Shown here: piece after piece, positions 50,987 to 60,060 of the stretch
How the letters are laid out: each line of letters opens with the position of its first letter
Position numbering within the stretch: the first letter of the stretch is position 1
Assembly (NCBI RefSeq): GCF_000982825.1
Contig: NZ_CP011047.1
Location: 2,294,001-2,358,000, forward strand
Direction of reading: 5' to 3'
Source of the DNA: Cronobacter sakazakii
GTDB lineage: Bacteria > Pseudomonadota > Gammaproteobacteria > Enterobacterales > Enterobacteriaceae
DNA: 64,000 nt
Position numbers and translations under genes: made by a program
The notes under the pieces: model-generated
Databases searched by the model: none
What the model saw: the letters and a program-made list of their open reading frames with translations, nothing else
What the model was told of the DNA's origin: nothing

Positions 50987-52444
50987 ATGACAATAACTAC
51001 TCAACAATTGATCGCGCTGCTACCGCTGCTGATCGTCGGATTGACGGTGGTAGTTGTGATGCTCTCCATTGCGTGGCGACGTAATCACTTCCTCAATGCC
51101 ACGCTGTCCGTTGTTGGCCTGAACGCCGCGCTGCTGTCGCTGTGGTTCGTGGGGCAGGCGGGCGCGATGGACGTCACGCCGCTGATGCGCGTGGACGGTT
51201 ACGCCATGCTGTATACCGGCCTGGTGCTGCTGGCGAGCCTCGCCACCTGTACCTTCGCCTATCCGTGGCTGCAGGGCTACAACGATAACAAGGAAGAGTT
51301 TTATCTGCTGGTGCTGATCGCAGCGCTGGGCGGTATTCTTCTGGCGAACGCCAATCATCTGGCGTCGCTGTTCCTGGGTATCGAGCTTATCTCTCTGCCG
51401 CTGTTTGGTCTGGTCGGTTACGCATTTCGTCAGAAACGCTCGCTGGAAGCGGCTATCAAATACACCATTCTGTCTGCCGCAGCGTCGTCTTTCCTGCTGT
51501 TTGGTATGGCGCTGGTGTACGCGCAGTCCGGCAGCCTGTCGTTCGTCACGCTCGGTAAGAGCCTCGCGGACAATATGCTGAGCGAGCCGCTGCTGCTGGC
51601 GGGTCTGGGCCTGATGATTGTCGGCCTGGGCTTTAAACTCTCCCTGGTGCCGTTCCATCTCTGGACGCCGGATGTTTACCAGGGCGCGCCTGCGCCGGTT
51701 TCCACTTTCCTGGCGACCGCGAGCAAAATCGCTATCTTCGGTGTGGTGATGCGTCTGTTCCTCTATGCGCCGGTAGGTGACAGCGAGGCAGTGCGCGTGG
51801 TGTTAGGTGTTCTGGCCTTCGCCTCCATCATCTTCGGTAACCTGATGGCGCTGACCCAGACCAACATTAAGCGTCTGCTCGGTTATTCATCCATCTCCCA
51901 TCTGGGCTACCTGCTGGTCGCGCTGATTGCGCTGAAAAGCGGCGATATGTCGATGGAAACCGTGGGCGTTTACCTGGCGGGTTATCTCTTCAGCAGCCTC
52001 GGCGCGTTTGGCGTGGTGAGCCTGATGTCCAGCCCGTATCGCGGCCCGGACGCGGATTCGCTCTACTCCTACCGCGGCCTGTTCTGGCACCGTCCGATTC
52101 TCTCGGCCGTAATGACCGTGATGATGCTGTCGCTGGCGGGTATTCCGATGACGCTCGGCTTTATCGGTAAATTCTACGTGCTGGCCGTCGGCGTGCAGTC
52201 CAACCTGTGGTGGCTGACCGGTGCGGTAGTCGTGGGCTCTGCGATTGGTCTCTACTACTACCTGCGCGTGGCGGTGAGCCTGTACCTGAACGCGCCGCAG
52301 CAGCTCAACCGCGATGCGCCGTCCAACTGGGCATACAGCGCGGGCGGTGTCGTGGTGCTGATTTCCGCACTGCTGGTGCTGGTGCTGGGTGTCTGGCCGC
52401 AGCCGCTGATTACGCTGGTGCAGCTGGCGAAACCGCTGATGTAA
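50987..52444 (+). CDS. nuoN: NuoN, complex I proton-pumping antiporter-like subunit
   Basis: 485 residues, the E. coli length. ND2 homologue and last gene of the operon. FLGIELISLPLFGLVGYAF holds the TM5 Glu, and FKLSLVPFHLWTPDVYQGAPAPVS the TM7 signature. It is 6 bp after nuoM and ends at a strong terminator. Confidence 0.97.
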   Translation: MTITTQQLIALLPLLIVGLTVVVVMLSIAWRRNHFLNATLSVVGLNAALLSLWFVGQAGAMDVTPLMRVDGYAMLYTGLVLLASLATCTFAYPWLQGYNDNKEEFYLLVLIAALGGILLANANHLASLFLGIELISLPLFGLVGYAFRQKRSLEAAIKYTILSAAASSFLLFGMALVYAQSGSLSFVTLGKSLADNMLSEPLLLAGLGLMIVGLGFKLSLVPFHLWTPDVYQGAPAPVSTFLATASKIAIFGVVMRLFLYAPVGDSEAVRVVLGVLAFASIIFGNLMALTQTNIKRLLGYSSISHLGYLLVALIALKSGDMSMETVGVYLAGYLFSSLGAFGVVSLMSSPYRGPDADSLYSYRGLFWHRPILSAVMTVMMLSLAGIPMTLGFIGKFYVLAVGVQSNLWWLTGAVVVGSAIGLYYYLRVAVSLYLNAPQQLNRDAPSNWAYSAGGVVVLISALLVLVLGVWPQPLITLVQLAKPLM

Positions 52445-52460
52445 GCCTTGTGCTTTAGAT

Positions 52461-52489
52461 AAAAACCGCCGTTTACCGGCGGTTTTTTT
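52461..52489. terminator. Bidirectional terminator between nuoN and rnz
   Basis: A 7-bp stem (accgccg/cggcggt) with a 5-nt loop is flanked by five A and seven T. It ends the nuo operon and the convergent rnz. Confidence 0.92.
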
Positions 52490-52496
52490 ATGAGCG

Positions 52497-53411
52497 CTAT
52501 ACCGTGATGGTCAGGAAATCTTCCGCCAGCTCGCTTGCCGGGAAAATGGCCTGGCACTCGGCGAGCAGCCGCTGACACTCTTCCGCGCTATAACGTGAAC
52601 TAAAGTGCGTCATCAACAGGCGCTTCGCGCCCGCGTCTCTGGCAACCTCAGCCGCCTGCTGTGTGGTCGAGTGCCCGCGTCCGTTAGCTTTCTCCGCCAT
52701 CGCCGCTTCAAGCGTGGTTTCATGAACCATCACATCCACATCACGGGCAAGCGTAACCGCCTGTGGCGTCGGGCCGGTATCGCCGAAAATCGCTATTTTT
52801 TTGCCAGGGCGGGGGGCGCTCAGGTAATCCGCGCCGCACACCGTGCGCCCGTCAGCGAGCGTCACCGTCTCGCCGCGCTTGAGCTGCTGAAACAGCGGCC
52901 CTGGCATAACGCCCGCCGCTTTAAGGCGCGCCGCGTCCAGCGCGCCGGGTTTATCCTGCTCCTCGATCCGGTAGCCGTAACATTCGACCGGGTGCGTCAG
53001 CGGGTACGCGGTCACGGTAAGCTCGCCATCGTCCAATAGCTGCCCTTCGGTAATCTCATGCACGTTTAACGGGTAGCTGGTCCAGGAGCCGCTCAGACGT
53101 AGCGTGGTTTCGACAAATTCCGCGATGCCCTTCGTGCCGTAAATCTCAAGCGGCGTCTCACAACCTGCCATAGAGCGGCTGCACAGCAGGCCCGGCAGCC
53201 CGAAGATATGATCGCCGTGCAGGTGCGTGATAAAAATTTTCTCTATTTTGCCGGGAGTGGCCGTGGCGCGCAGCATCTGATGCTGGGTGCCTTCGCCGCA
53301 GTCAAAAAGCCACAGCCCGGAGCGATTGTTTTGCGGGTTCAGGACAATGGCCGTCACGTTGCGGGTGGTGGACGGCAGCCCGGCGCTGGTGCCTAAAAAT
53401 GTCAGTTCCAT
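52497..53411 (-). CDS. rnz: Ribonuclease Z / RNase BN
   Basis: 304 residues (E. coli ElaC/RbN 305). Zinc-dependent metallo-beta-lactamase-fold RNase that trims tRNA 3' ends. The metal motif is His63, His65, Asp67, His68 (THLHGDH); later ligands are in LTHPVE, FGDTGPT and RGHSTTQQ. The start is at MELTFLGTS; the open frame continues 24 codons further and would overlap nothing known. It lies immediately beside nuoN, without the elaD-yfbK-P genes found between in E. coli. Confidence 0.95.
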   Translation of the reverse strand: MELTFLGTSAGLPSTTRNVTAIVLNPQNNRSGLWLFDCGEGTQHQMLRATATPGKIEKIFITHLHGDHIFGLPGLLCSRSMAGCETPLEIYGTKGIAEFVETTLRLSGSWTSYPLNVHEITEGQLLDDGELTVTAYPLTHPVECYGYRIEEQDKPGALDAARLKAAGVMPGPLFQQLKRGETVTLADGRTVCGADYLSAPRPGKKIAIFGDTGPTPQAVTLARDVDVMVHETTLEAAMAEKANGRGHSTTQQAAEVARDAGAKRLLMTHFSSRYSAEECQRLLAECQAIFPASELAEDFLTITV

Positions 53412-53484
53412 GAGGAATTTACTCTGTACGATTGCGCGAAAGCTTTTAGTATAACGAGGAAAGCCGCACACTCTGGAGCCCAAT

Positions 53485-53955
53485 ATGATCGACTGGCAGG
53501 ATAAACATCACGCCGAGCTGGATGTCCCGACGCTGTACGCGCTGCTGAAGCTGCGCTGTGAAGTATTTGTGGTTGAACAAACGTGTCCTTATCTGGATGT
53601 GGACGGCGAAGATCTGGTGGGCGAAAACCGTCATCTGCTGGCCTGGCGCGATAATCAGCTGATTGCTTATGCGAGGATTCTGAAAAGTGACGATCCATAT
53701 GCGCCGGTCGCGATAGGGCGGGTTATTGTTTCAGGTGCCGCACGGGGTGAAAAGCTGGGTGTTGAACTCATGAAACGCGCGGTTGAGAGCTGTGAGCGCA
53801 ACTGGCCGCAAAGCCCGCTATACCTGAGCGCACAGGCGCACCTGCAGGCGTTTTACGCACAGTTTGGTTTTGTCCCGGCCACGGAGATCTACGACGAAGA
53901 CGGCATCCCGCACATCGGGATGCGGCGCGAACCGCGTCCAGGCAAAAAAGCGTGA
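53485..53955 (+). CDS. elaA: ElaA, GNAT-family acetyltransferase
   Basis: 156 residues (E. coli 153). GNAT fold: the acetyl-CoA loop appears as VIVSGAARGEKLGVELMKRAVE, slightly divergent from the usual Q/RxxGxG/A, and the C-terminal FYAQFGFVPATEIYDEDGIPHIGM is typical of ElaA. The substrate is unknown. It is divergent from rnz, with a 73-bp gap. Confidence 0.92.
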   Translation: MIDWQDKHHAELDVPTLYALLKLRCEVFVVEQTCPYLDVDGEDLVGENRHLLAWRDNQLIAYARILKSDDPYAPVAIGRVIVSGAARGEKLGVELMKRAVESCERNWPQSPLYLSAQAHLQAFYAQFGFVPATEIYDEDGIPHIGMRREPRPGKKA

Positions 53956-54004
53956 GTGTGTCTATAGTTAGCAAACCGGTAACTTGATAACACGGAGACC
54001 AGTT

Positions 54005-54316
54005 ATGCCTTTATCTTCACAACCTTATGAAACGCGTGTCGACGATGACCTGACTCTGCTGAGCGATACTCTGGAAGAGATCCTGCGCTCGTCCGGCGAT
54101 CCAGCGGATCAAAAGTATGTTGAACTGAAAGCGCGTGCCGAGCAGGCGCTGCATGACGTAAAAAACCGCGTCAGCACCGCGTCCGACAACTACTACTTCC
54201 GCGCCAAACAGGCGGTTTATCGTGCCGATGACTATGTGCATGAAAAACCGTGGCAGGGCGTTGGTATCGGTGCCGCTGCGGGTCTGGTACTGGGCCTGCT
54301 GTTAGCCCGCCGTTAA
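54005..54316 (+). CDS. elaB: ElaB, tail-anchored ribosome/membrane-associated stress protein
   Basis: 103 residues (E. coli 101) of the ElaB/YqjD/YgaM (DUF883) family. A hydrophilic helical N-terminal part is followed by a C-terminal transmembrane anchor with a glycine-zipper (GVGIGAAAGLVLGLLLARR). Family members bind ribosomes in stationary phase and tether them to the inner membrane. The ATG has ACGGAGA upstream and aligns with E. coli after the first six residues. Confidence 0.94.
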   Translation: MPLSSQPYETRVDDDLTLLSDTLEEILRSSGDPADQKYVELKARAEQALHDVKNRVSTASDNYYFRAKQAVYRADDYVHEKPWQGVGIGAAAGLVLGLLLARR

Positions 54317-54336
54317 TCCTCCGCACATCGCGCACC

Positions 54337-54368
54337 GGCGCATCCGTTTAGGGTGCGCCATTTTTTTT
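54337..54368 (+). terminator. Terminator of elaB
   Basis: A 9-bp stem with one G-T pair (ggcgcatcc/gggtgcgcc) and a 5-nt loop is followed by eight T. Confidence 0.88.
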
Positions 54369-54419
54369 GCGCGCAAAGCCCTGTAGAATGCAGGGTTTTA
54401 AGCAGAGGAAAGGAAACCT

Positions 54420-55709
54420 GTGAATACCCTCGCCGCCGCGCAGGCGTTGGCTGAAAAGGCGCTTGCGGACGTGCCTGATGCGCCCGGTCTCTGCCGTTGC
54501 GCGTTTGAATTCTCCCCTGAATTTTACGATTTACTCGCCTGGCTTGGTGCGCAGCCAGGGTTTCCGCAGTTTTACTGGCGCTCTCGTGAAGGCAATGAAG
54601 AGGTTGCCACGCTTGGTGCGGCATGCACATTCTCAAGTCTCGACGAGGCGCAGGCGTTTTTACACAAGCATGCGGATACACCAGGCCTTCGTGTCTGGGG
54701 GCTAAACGCGTTCGATCCCCAAAAAGGGCTTTTTTTCCTGCCGCGCCTGGAGCTGCGCCGGGAGGACGATCGCGCCTGGCTGATAGTGAACATTTATAAT
54801 GCCTGCTCACAACACAAGGCGGCGCAGGCGTTAAAGCCGCTTATCCACAACCTGCAACCAGCGCGGCACACGCTGTTGCAACGCCCGCCGCGCCGTGTCA
54901 GCCGCTGTGATATTCCGCAGGCGCAGCAATGGGCGCAACTGGTTGGCGCGGCGACACACGCTATTGAGCGCGGCGATTTCGCTAAAGTGGTACTGGCGCG
55001 CGCCACCGATCTGCGTTTTCTCGCGCAGCCGGACGCGACGGCGCTGATGGCCGCCAGCCGCGAGGCTAATCACCACTGCTACCACTTTTATCTGGCCTTC
55101 AGCGCGCGCGAGGCATTTCTTGGCTCGACGCCGGAGCGCTTGTGGCGGCGCAATGGGCTGGCGCTGGATACCGAGGCGCTGGCGGGTACGGTGGAAAATC
55201 TTCCCGACGACAGTCAGGCGCAGGCGCGCGCCATCTGGCTGCTGAATGATGATAAAAATCGCCGCGAAAACGCGTTAGTGGTCGAAGATATTCGCGAGCG
55301 GCTACAGGCGATTGCGCATAGCATCACGGCGCGTCTGCCGGAGGTGATGCGGCTGCGGCGGGTGCAGCATCTTCGGTGTGCGATGACCGCGCGCCTTTTC
55401 GCGCCCGATGACGCCGCGTGCCTGCATCAGTTACAGCCTACCGCCGCAGTGGCCGGGCTGCCGCGCGAGGCGGCGCGCCGTTTTATCGCTGAGAACGAGC
55501 CGTTCGATCGCGAATGGTACGCCGGCTCTGCCGGGTATTTGTCGCTGGAGCAGTCAGAGTTTTGCGTAAGCCTGCGCTCGGCGCGCCTGAAGGACGAAAC
55601 AATCCGCATTTACGCGGGTGCCGGGCTGGTGGCGGGCTCGCAGGCCGCACCGGAATGGCAGGAGATCGAGAACAAAGCGGCGGCGCTGCTCACGCTTCTG
55701 ACACAATGA
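54420..55709 (+). CDS. menF: MenF, isochorismate synthase (menaquinone-specific)
   Basis: 429 residues (E. coli 431). Converts chorismate to isochorismate, the first menaquinone step. Chorismate-binding fold in the C-terminal 260 residues: the catalytic base is Lys189 (DFAKVVLARATDL), the Mg-binding Glu segments are VVEDIRERL and SAGYLSLEQSEFCV, and LHQLQPTAAVAGLPR is diagnostic. Translation starts at GTG, with AGGAAAGGA upstream. The first 150 residues are less conserved, as is usual in this family. It heads menFDHBCE. Confidence 0.95.
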   Translation: MNTLAAAQALAEKALADVPDAPGLCRCAFEFSPEFYDLLAWLGAQPGFPQFYWRSREGNEEVATLGAACTFSSLDEAQAFLHKHADTPGLRVWGLNAFDPQKGLFFLPRLELRREDDRAWLIVNIYNACSQHKAAQALKPLIHNLQPARHTLLQRPPRRVSRCDIPQAQQWAQLVGAATHAIERGDFAKVVLARATDLRFLAQPDATALMAASREANHHCYHFYLAFSAREAFLGSTPERLWRRNGLALDTEALAGTVENLPDDSQAQARAIWLLNDDKNRRENALVVEDIRERLQAIAHSITARLPEVMRLRRVQHLRCAMTARLFAPDDAACLHQLQPTAAVAGLPREAARRFIAENEPFDREWYAGSAGYLSLEQSEFCVSLRSARLKDETIRIYAGAGLVAGSQAAPEWQEIENKAAALLTLLTQ

Positions 55710-55793
55710 GCCGAGCCACAACCCGACCCATATCAAAATTCGATTCCGACGAGGCTTTATAATAAACCGGCTAAATTGATACCGGACAAGCTT

Positions 55794-57461
55794 ATGTCGA
55801 CAAGCACGTTTAACCGCCGCTGGGCGGGCGTCATTCTCGAAGCGCTGAGCCGCCACGGCGTGCGCCATCTTTGCATCGCGCCGGGCTCTCGCTCTACGCC
55901 GCTGACGCTCGCCGCCGCGCAACATCCGGCGTTCGCGCCGCATACCCACTTCGATGAGCGCGGTCTTGGCCATCTGGCGCTCGGGCTTGCCAAAGCAAGC
56001 GGCAAGCCGGTGGCGGTAATTGTCACGTCCGGTACGGCGGTGGCGAACCTTTATCCCGCGGTGATAGAAGCCGGTCTGACGGGCGAAAAACTGGTGGTGA
56101 TCACCGCCGACCGTCCCCCGGAGCTGATAGACTGCGGCGCGAACCAGGCGATTCGCCAGCACAGCATTTTTGGCTCACACCCCGCCGCCACGCTCGATTT
56201 ACCGCGCCCCACGCCCTCCATTCCCGCCGCCTGGCTTATCAGCGCCATCGATGAAAAGATGGGCGCGCTAAAGGCAGGCGCGCTGCATATCAATACGCCA
56301 TTCGCCGAACCGCTCTATGGCGAGCTGGACGATACCGATCTTACGTGGCAGCAGGCACCAGGCGAGTGGTGGCAGACGACAACACCCTGGCTGCGCTATG
56401 AGAACACACAGGCAGTCAACGCGCAGGCAGACTGGCCTTTCTGGCGTGAACAGCGCGGCGTGGTGCTTGCAGGCAGGCTGACGGCGCAGGAGGGCGAAGC
56501 CGTTGCGCAGTGGGCGGCGCGTCTTGGCTGGCCGCTCATTGGCGATGTGCTCTCGCAAACCGGCCAGCCACTGCCGTGCGCCGATCTCTGGCTCGCGCAC
56601 CCGCGTGCCGCCGCGCTGCTCGCGCAGGCGCAGATTGTCGTTCAGTTTGGCGGCAGCCTGACCGGCAAGCGCGTGTTGCAGTGGCAAAGCGAATGTCGCC
56701 CGCAGGAGTACTGGGTTGTTGACCCGCTGCCAGGGCGGCTTGATCCGGCACACCACCGCGGGCGTCGGATTGTGGCGGATATCTCCGCCTGGCTTGAACA
56801 GCATCCGGCGCACCCCATGATGCCATGGGCTGAGCCGCTGGAAGGGCTGGCGGCGCAGACGCAGCGTATCGTGGCGCGCGAACTCACTGAGTGGGGCGAG
56901 GCGCAGGTGGCGTACCGCCTGCCAGAACTGCTGCCGCCAGACGGCCAGCTCTTTCTCGGCAACAGCCTGACGGTGCGGCTGGTGGATGCGCTGGCGCAGT
57001 TGCCTGCCGGTTACCCCGTCTATGGTAACCGCGGCGCGAGCGGCATCGACGGGCTGGTTTCTACCGCGGCGGGCGTACAGCGCGCCACCGGAAAACCTAC
57101 GCTTGCCGTGCTGGGCGATCTCTCCACGCTTTACGATCTCAACGCGCTGGCGCTCCTACGCGACGCACCCGCGCCTTTCGTGCTGATCGTCGTGAACAAC
57201 AACGGCGGGCAGATTTTCTCCATGCTTCCGACGCCCGCCCGCGAGCGCGAAAAATTTTACTGTATGCCGCAAAACGTCAGCTTTGCGCCCGCGGCGGCGA
57301 TGTTTTCGCTGAACTATGACGCGCCGGAGAGCCTGGCCGCGCTTAAAGAGGCGGTGACGCGCGCGTGGCATTCATCGGTCGCCACAGTCATTGAACTGCG
57401 CGTCCCGGAAACCGCGGGCGCGCAGGTATTCTCGCGTTTACTCAAAGCGGTGTGCGCCTGA
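55794..57461 (+). CDS. menD: MenD, SEPHCHC synthase
   Basis: 555 residues (E. coli 556). Thiamine-diphosphate enzyme that adds the succinyl-semialdehyde unit from 2-oxoglutarate to isochorismate. The catalytic Glu55 is in HFDERGLGH, Arg33 in PGSRSTPL, and the ThDP/Mg motif is LGDLSTLYDLNAL...VNNNGG. I chose the ATG at MSTSTFNRRW. The stop overlaps the menH start (TGATG). Confidence 0.96.
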   Translation: MSTSTFNRRWAGVILEALSRHGVRHLCIAPGSRSTPLTLAAAQHPAFAPHTHFDERGLGHLALGLAKASGKPVAVIVTSGTAVANLYPAVIEAGLTGEKLVVITADRPPELIDCGANQAIRQHSIFGSHPAATLDLPRPTPSIPAAWLISAIDEKMGALKAGALHINTPFAEPLYGELDDTDLTWQQAPGEWWQTTTPWLRYENTQAVNAQADWPFWREQRGVVLAGRLTAQEGEAVAQWAARLGWPLIGDVLSQTGQPLPCADLWLAHPRAAALLAQAQIVVQFGGSLTGKRVLQWQSECRPQEYWVVDPLPGRLDPAHHRGRRIVADISAWLEQHPAHPMMPWAEPLEGLAAQTQRIVARELTEWGEAQVAYRLPELLPPDGQLFLGNSLTVRLVDALAQLPAGYPVYGNRGASGIDGLVSTAAGVQRATGKPTLAVLGDLSTLYDLNALALLRDAPAPFVLIVVNNNGGQIFSMLPTPAREREKFYCMPQNVSFAPAAAMFSLNYDAPESLAALKEAVTRAWHSSVATVIELRVPETAGAQVFSRLLKAVCA

Positions 57462-58225
57462 TGCCGCTGGCCGCGTATTTTCAGCCCGCCCGTGCTGCCG
57501 CGCGTGGCACTGTCGTCTGGCTGCACGGTTTTCTTGGCGACCATCGGGAATGGCAGACGGTCGCCGCGGCCTGCGTTGAGCATAACCATCTGTTTATCGA
57601 TCTGCCGGGCCACGGCGGCTCGGCGCATCTTTGCGCCGTTGATTTTGCGCACGTGAACGAACAGCTTATCGCAACGTTAAATAGTTACAACATACTTGAA
57701 TACTGGCTGGTGGGTTACTCGCTCGGCGGGCGGATAGCGATGTTTCACGCCACGCAGGGGAATACGCCCGGCCTGCGAGGGCTTGTGGTTGAGGGGGGCC
57801 ATCCGGGGCTTCTGAATGCCGATGAGCGCGATGCGCGTTTCGTTGCGGATAAACAGTGGGCGCAGCGGTTTCGCGATGAACAGATTGAATCGGTGCTGGA
57901 CGCCTGGTATCGCCAGCCCGTTTTCGCCACGCTGACAGATGCACAGCGCCGGGAATTAATCACGCTGCGCGCCCGCAATGCCCCCATCGCCCTGGCCATG
58001 ATGCTGGAAGCCACATCGCCTGGCCGCCAGCCGCCGCTGTATGAGCCTTTAGCGCGGCTCTCTGTACCTTTTCATTACCTGTGCGGGGAGCGCGATGCAA
58101 AATTCCGCGCGCTCGCCGCCACGCTCAATGTGCCTTTGCATGTCATTACTGGCGCGGGTCACAACGCGCACCGGGAAAACCCGGCTGCGGTGGCCTGCTG
58201 TCTTAACGCGATTTTGCGCCCCTAA
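57461..58225 (+). CDS. menH: MenH, SHCHC synthase
   Basis: 254 residues (E. coli 252). Alpha/beta-hydrolase fold lyase that eliminates pyruvate from SEPHCHC. The oxyanion turn is WLHGFLGD, the nucleophile Ser87 is in VGYSLGG, the Asp is in LCGERDAKF, and the His in GAGHNAHRENP. The ATG overlaps the menD stop by one base; a GTG three codons earlier is an alternative. Confidence 0.94.
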   Translation: MPLAAYFQPARAAARGTVVWLHGFLGDHREWQTVAAACVEHNHLFIDLPGHGGSAHLCAVDFAHVNEQLIATLNSYNILEYWLVGYSLGGRIAMFHATQGNTPGLRGLVVEGGHPGLLNADERDARFVADKQWAQRFRDEQIESVLDAWYRQPVFATLTDAQRRELITLRARNAPIALAMMLEATSPGRQPPLYEPLARLSVPFHYLCGERDAKFRALAATLNVPLHVITGAGHNAHRENPAAVACCLNAILRP

Positions 58226-58237
58226 CGGAGAACTCCC

Positions 58238-59095
58238 ATGATCTATCCTGATGAAGCGATGCTTTATGCGCCTGCCGAATGGCTCGACTGTTCGGAAGGC
58301 TACACCGACATTCGCTACCACAAATCCACTGACGGCATCGCTAAAATCACCATCAACCGTCCGCAGGTGCGCAACGCGTTTCGCCCGCTCACCGTTAAAG
58401 AGATGATCCAGGCGCTGGCCGATGCCCGCTATGACGACAATATCGGCGTCATTGTCCTCACTGGCGAAGGTGAAAAAGCCTTTTGCGCGGGCGGCGATCA
58501 GAAAGTGCGCGGCGATTACGGCGGTTATCAGGACGACGCCGGCGTGCATCATCTCAACGTGCTCGATTTCCAGCGTCAGATCCGCACCTGCCCGAAACCG
58601 GTGGTGGCGATGGTGGCGGGTTTTGCGATTGGCGGCGGTCACGTGCTGCATATGATGTGCGATCTGACCATTGCGGCGGAAAACGCCGTCTTCGGCCAGA
58701 CCGGCCCGAAAGTCGGTTCGTTTGACGGCGGCTGGGGAGCGTCGTATATGGCGCGCATCGTCGGTCAGAAAAAGGCGCGTGAAATCTGGTTCCTGTGCCG
58801 TCAGTACGACGCAAAGCAGGCGCTGGATATGGGGCTGGTGAATACCGTCGTTCCGCTGGCGGAGCTTGAGAGAGAAACGGTGCGCTGGTGCCGCGAAATG
58901 CTGCAAAACAGCCCGATGGCGCTGCGCTGCCTGAAAGCGGCGCTCAACGCCGACTGCGACGGTCAGGCGGGGCTTCAGGAGCTGGCAGGCAACGCGACCA
59001 TGCTCTTTTATATGACCGAAGAGGGGCAGGAAGGACGCAACGCGTTCAACCAGAAGCGCCAGCCAGATTTCAGCAAATTCAAGCGTAACCCATAA
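58238..59095 (+). CDS. menB: MenB, 1,4-dihydroxy-2-naphthoyl-CoA synthase
   Basis: 285 residues, identical in length to E. coli. Crotonase-fold enzyme that closes the naphthoquinone ring. GEKAFCAGGDQK is the oxyanion/CoA site and QTGPKVGSFDGGWG the active-site loop. Gln154 and Trp184, which bind the bicarbonate cofactor in type I MenB, are present. A GGAGAAC lies before the ATG. It overlaps menC by one base. Confidence 0.97.
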   Translation: MIYPDEAMLYAPAEWLDCSEGYTDIRYHKSTDGIAKITINRPQVRNAFRPLTVKEMIQALADARYDDNIGVIVLTGEGEKAFCAGGDQKVRGDYGGYQDDAGVHHLNVLDFQRQIRTCPKPVVAMVAGFAIGGGHVLHMMCDLTIAAENAVFGQTGPKVGSFDGGWGASYMARIVGQKKAREIWFLCRQYDAKQALDMGLVNTVVPLAELERETVRWCREMLQNSPMALRCLKAALNADCDGQAGLQELAGNATMLFYMTEEGQEGRNAFNQKRQPDFSKFKRNP

Positions 59096-60060
59096 TGCGC
59101 GCGGCTCAGCTTTATCGTTATCAGGTGCCGATGGACGCAGGCGTGGTACTGCGGGAGCGGCGCCTGAAAACCCGCGACGGCCTGCTGGTGCGCCTTTCTG
59201 ACAACGGACGCGAAGGGTGGGGAGACATTGCGCCGCTGCCGGGGTTTAGCGACGAGACGCTGGACGCGGCGCTGTCTGCCGCGCACGACTGGCTCCATGC
59301 CTGGCAGTATGGCGATGCGCAGCCGCTGCCGGAGGTGGCAAGCGTCGCGTTTGGTTTAAGCCTGGCGCAGGCGGAGCTTCACGGCACGCTGCCCGAGGCC
59401 GCGAATTATCACACCGCGCCGCTATGTACGGGCGATCCGGATGAACTCTTCGCACGCCTCGCCGGGCTGCCCGGCAAGAAAGTCGCCAAAGTTAAAGTGG
59501 GGCTGTATGAGGCGGTGCGCGACGGCATGGTGGTCAACCTGCTGCTGGAGGCGATTCCCGATCTCACGCTGCGTCTTGACGCGAATCGCGCCTGGACGCC
59601 GCTGAAAGCGCAGCAGTTCGCGAAATACGTTAACCCGGCGTACCGTTCGCGCATCGAATTTATCGAAGAACCCTGCAAAAACCCTGACGATTCCCGCGCG
59701 TTCGCCGCCGAAACCGGTATCGCCATCGCCTGGGATGAAAGCCTGCGCGAACGCGATTTTTCCATTACAGCGGAGCCTGGCCTGCGGGCGGTGATTATCA
59801 AACCGACGCTCACCGGCAGTCTGCAAACGGTACAGCAGCAGGTGGCGCAGGCTCATGCGCTGGGCCTGACGGCGGTCATCAGTTCCTCCATTGAGTCAAG
59901 CCTCGGCCTGACCCAGCTCGCACGGCTTGCCGCCTGGCTGACGCCGGGCGTCACGCCGGGGCTCGATACGCTCGCGCTGATGCAGGCTCATCTGGTGCGC
60001 CCGTGGCCGGGCAGCCCGCTGCCGTGCTGGCCTGTGGATGCGCTGGAGCCGCTGCTGTGA
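59095..60060 (+). CDS. menC: MenC, o-succinylbenzoate synthase
   Basis: 321 residues (E. coli 320). Enolase-superfamily dehydratase that turns SHCHC into o-succinylbenzoate. Catalytic and metal residues are all visible: Lys134 (KVKVG), Asp162 (LRLDANRAW), Glu191 (FIEEP), Asp214 (AWDES) and Lys236 (VIIKP), each one more than the E. coli number. It overlaps menE by 4 bp. Confidence 0.96.
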   Translation: MRAAQLYRYQVPMDAGVVLRERRLKTRDGLLVRLSDNGREGWGDIAPLPGFSDETLDAALSAAHDWLHAWQYGDAQPLPEVASVAFGLSLAQAELHGTLPEAANYHTAPLCTGDPDELFARLAGLPGKKVAKVKVGLYEAVRDGMVVNLLLEAIPDLTLRLDANRAWTPLKAQQFAKYVNPAYRSRIEFIEEPCKNPDDSRAFAAETGIAIAWDESLRERDFSITAEPGLRAVIIKPTLTGSLQTVQQQVAQAHALGLTAVISSSIESSLGLTQLARLAAWLTPGVTPGLDTLALMQAHLVRPWPGSPLPCWPVDALEPLL

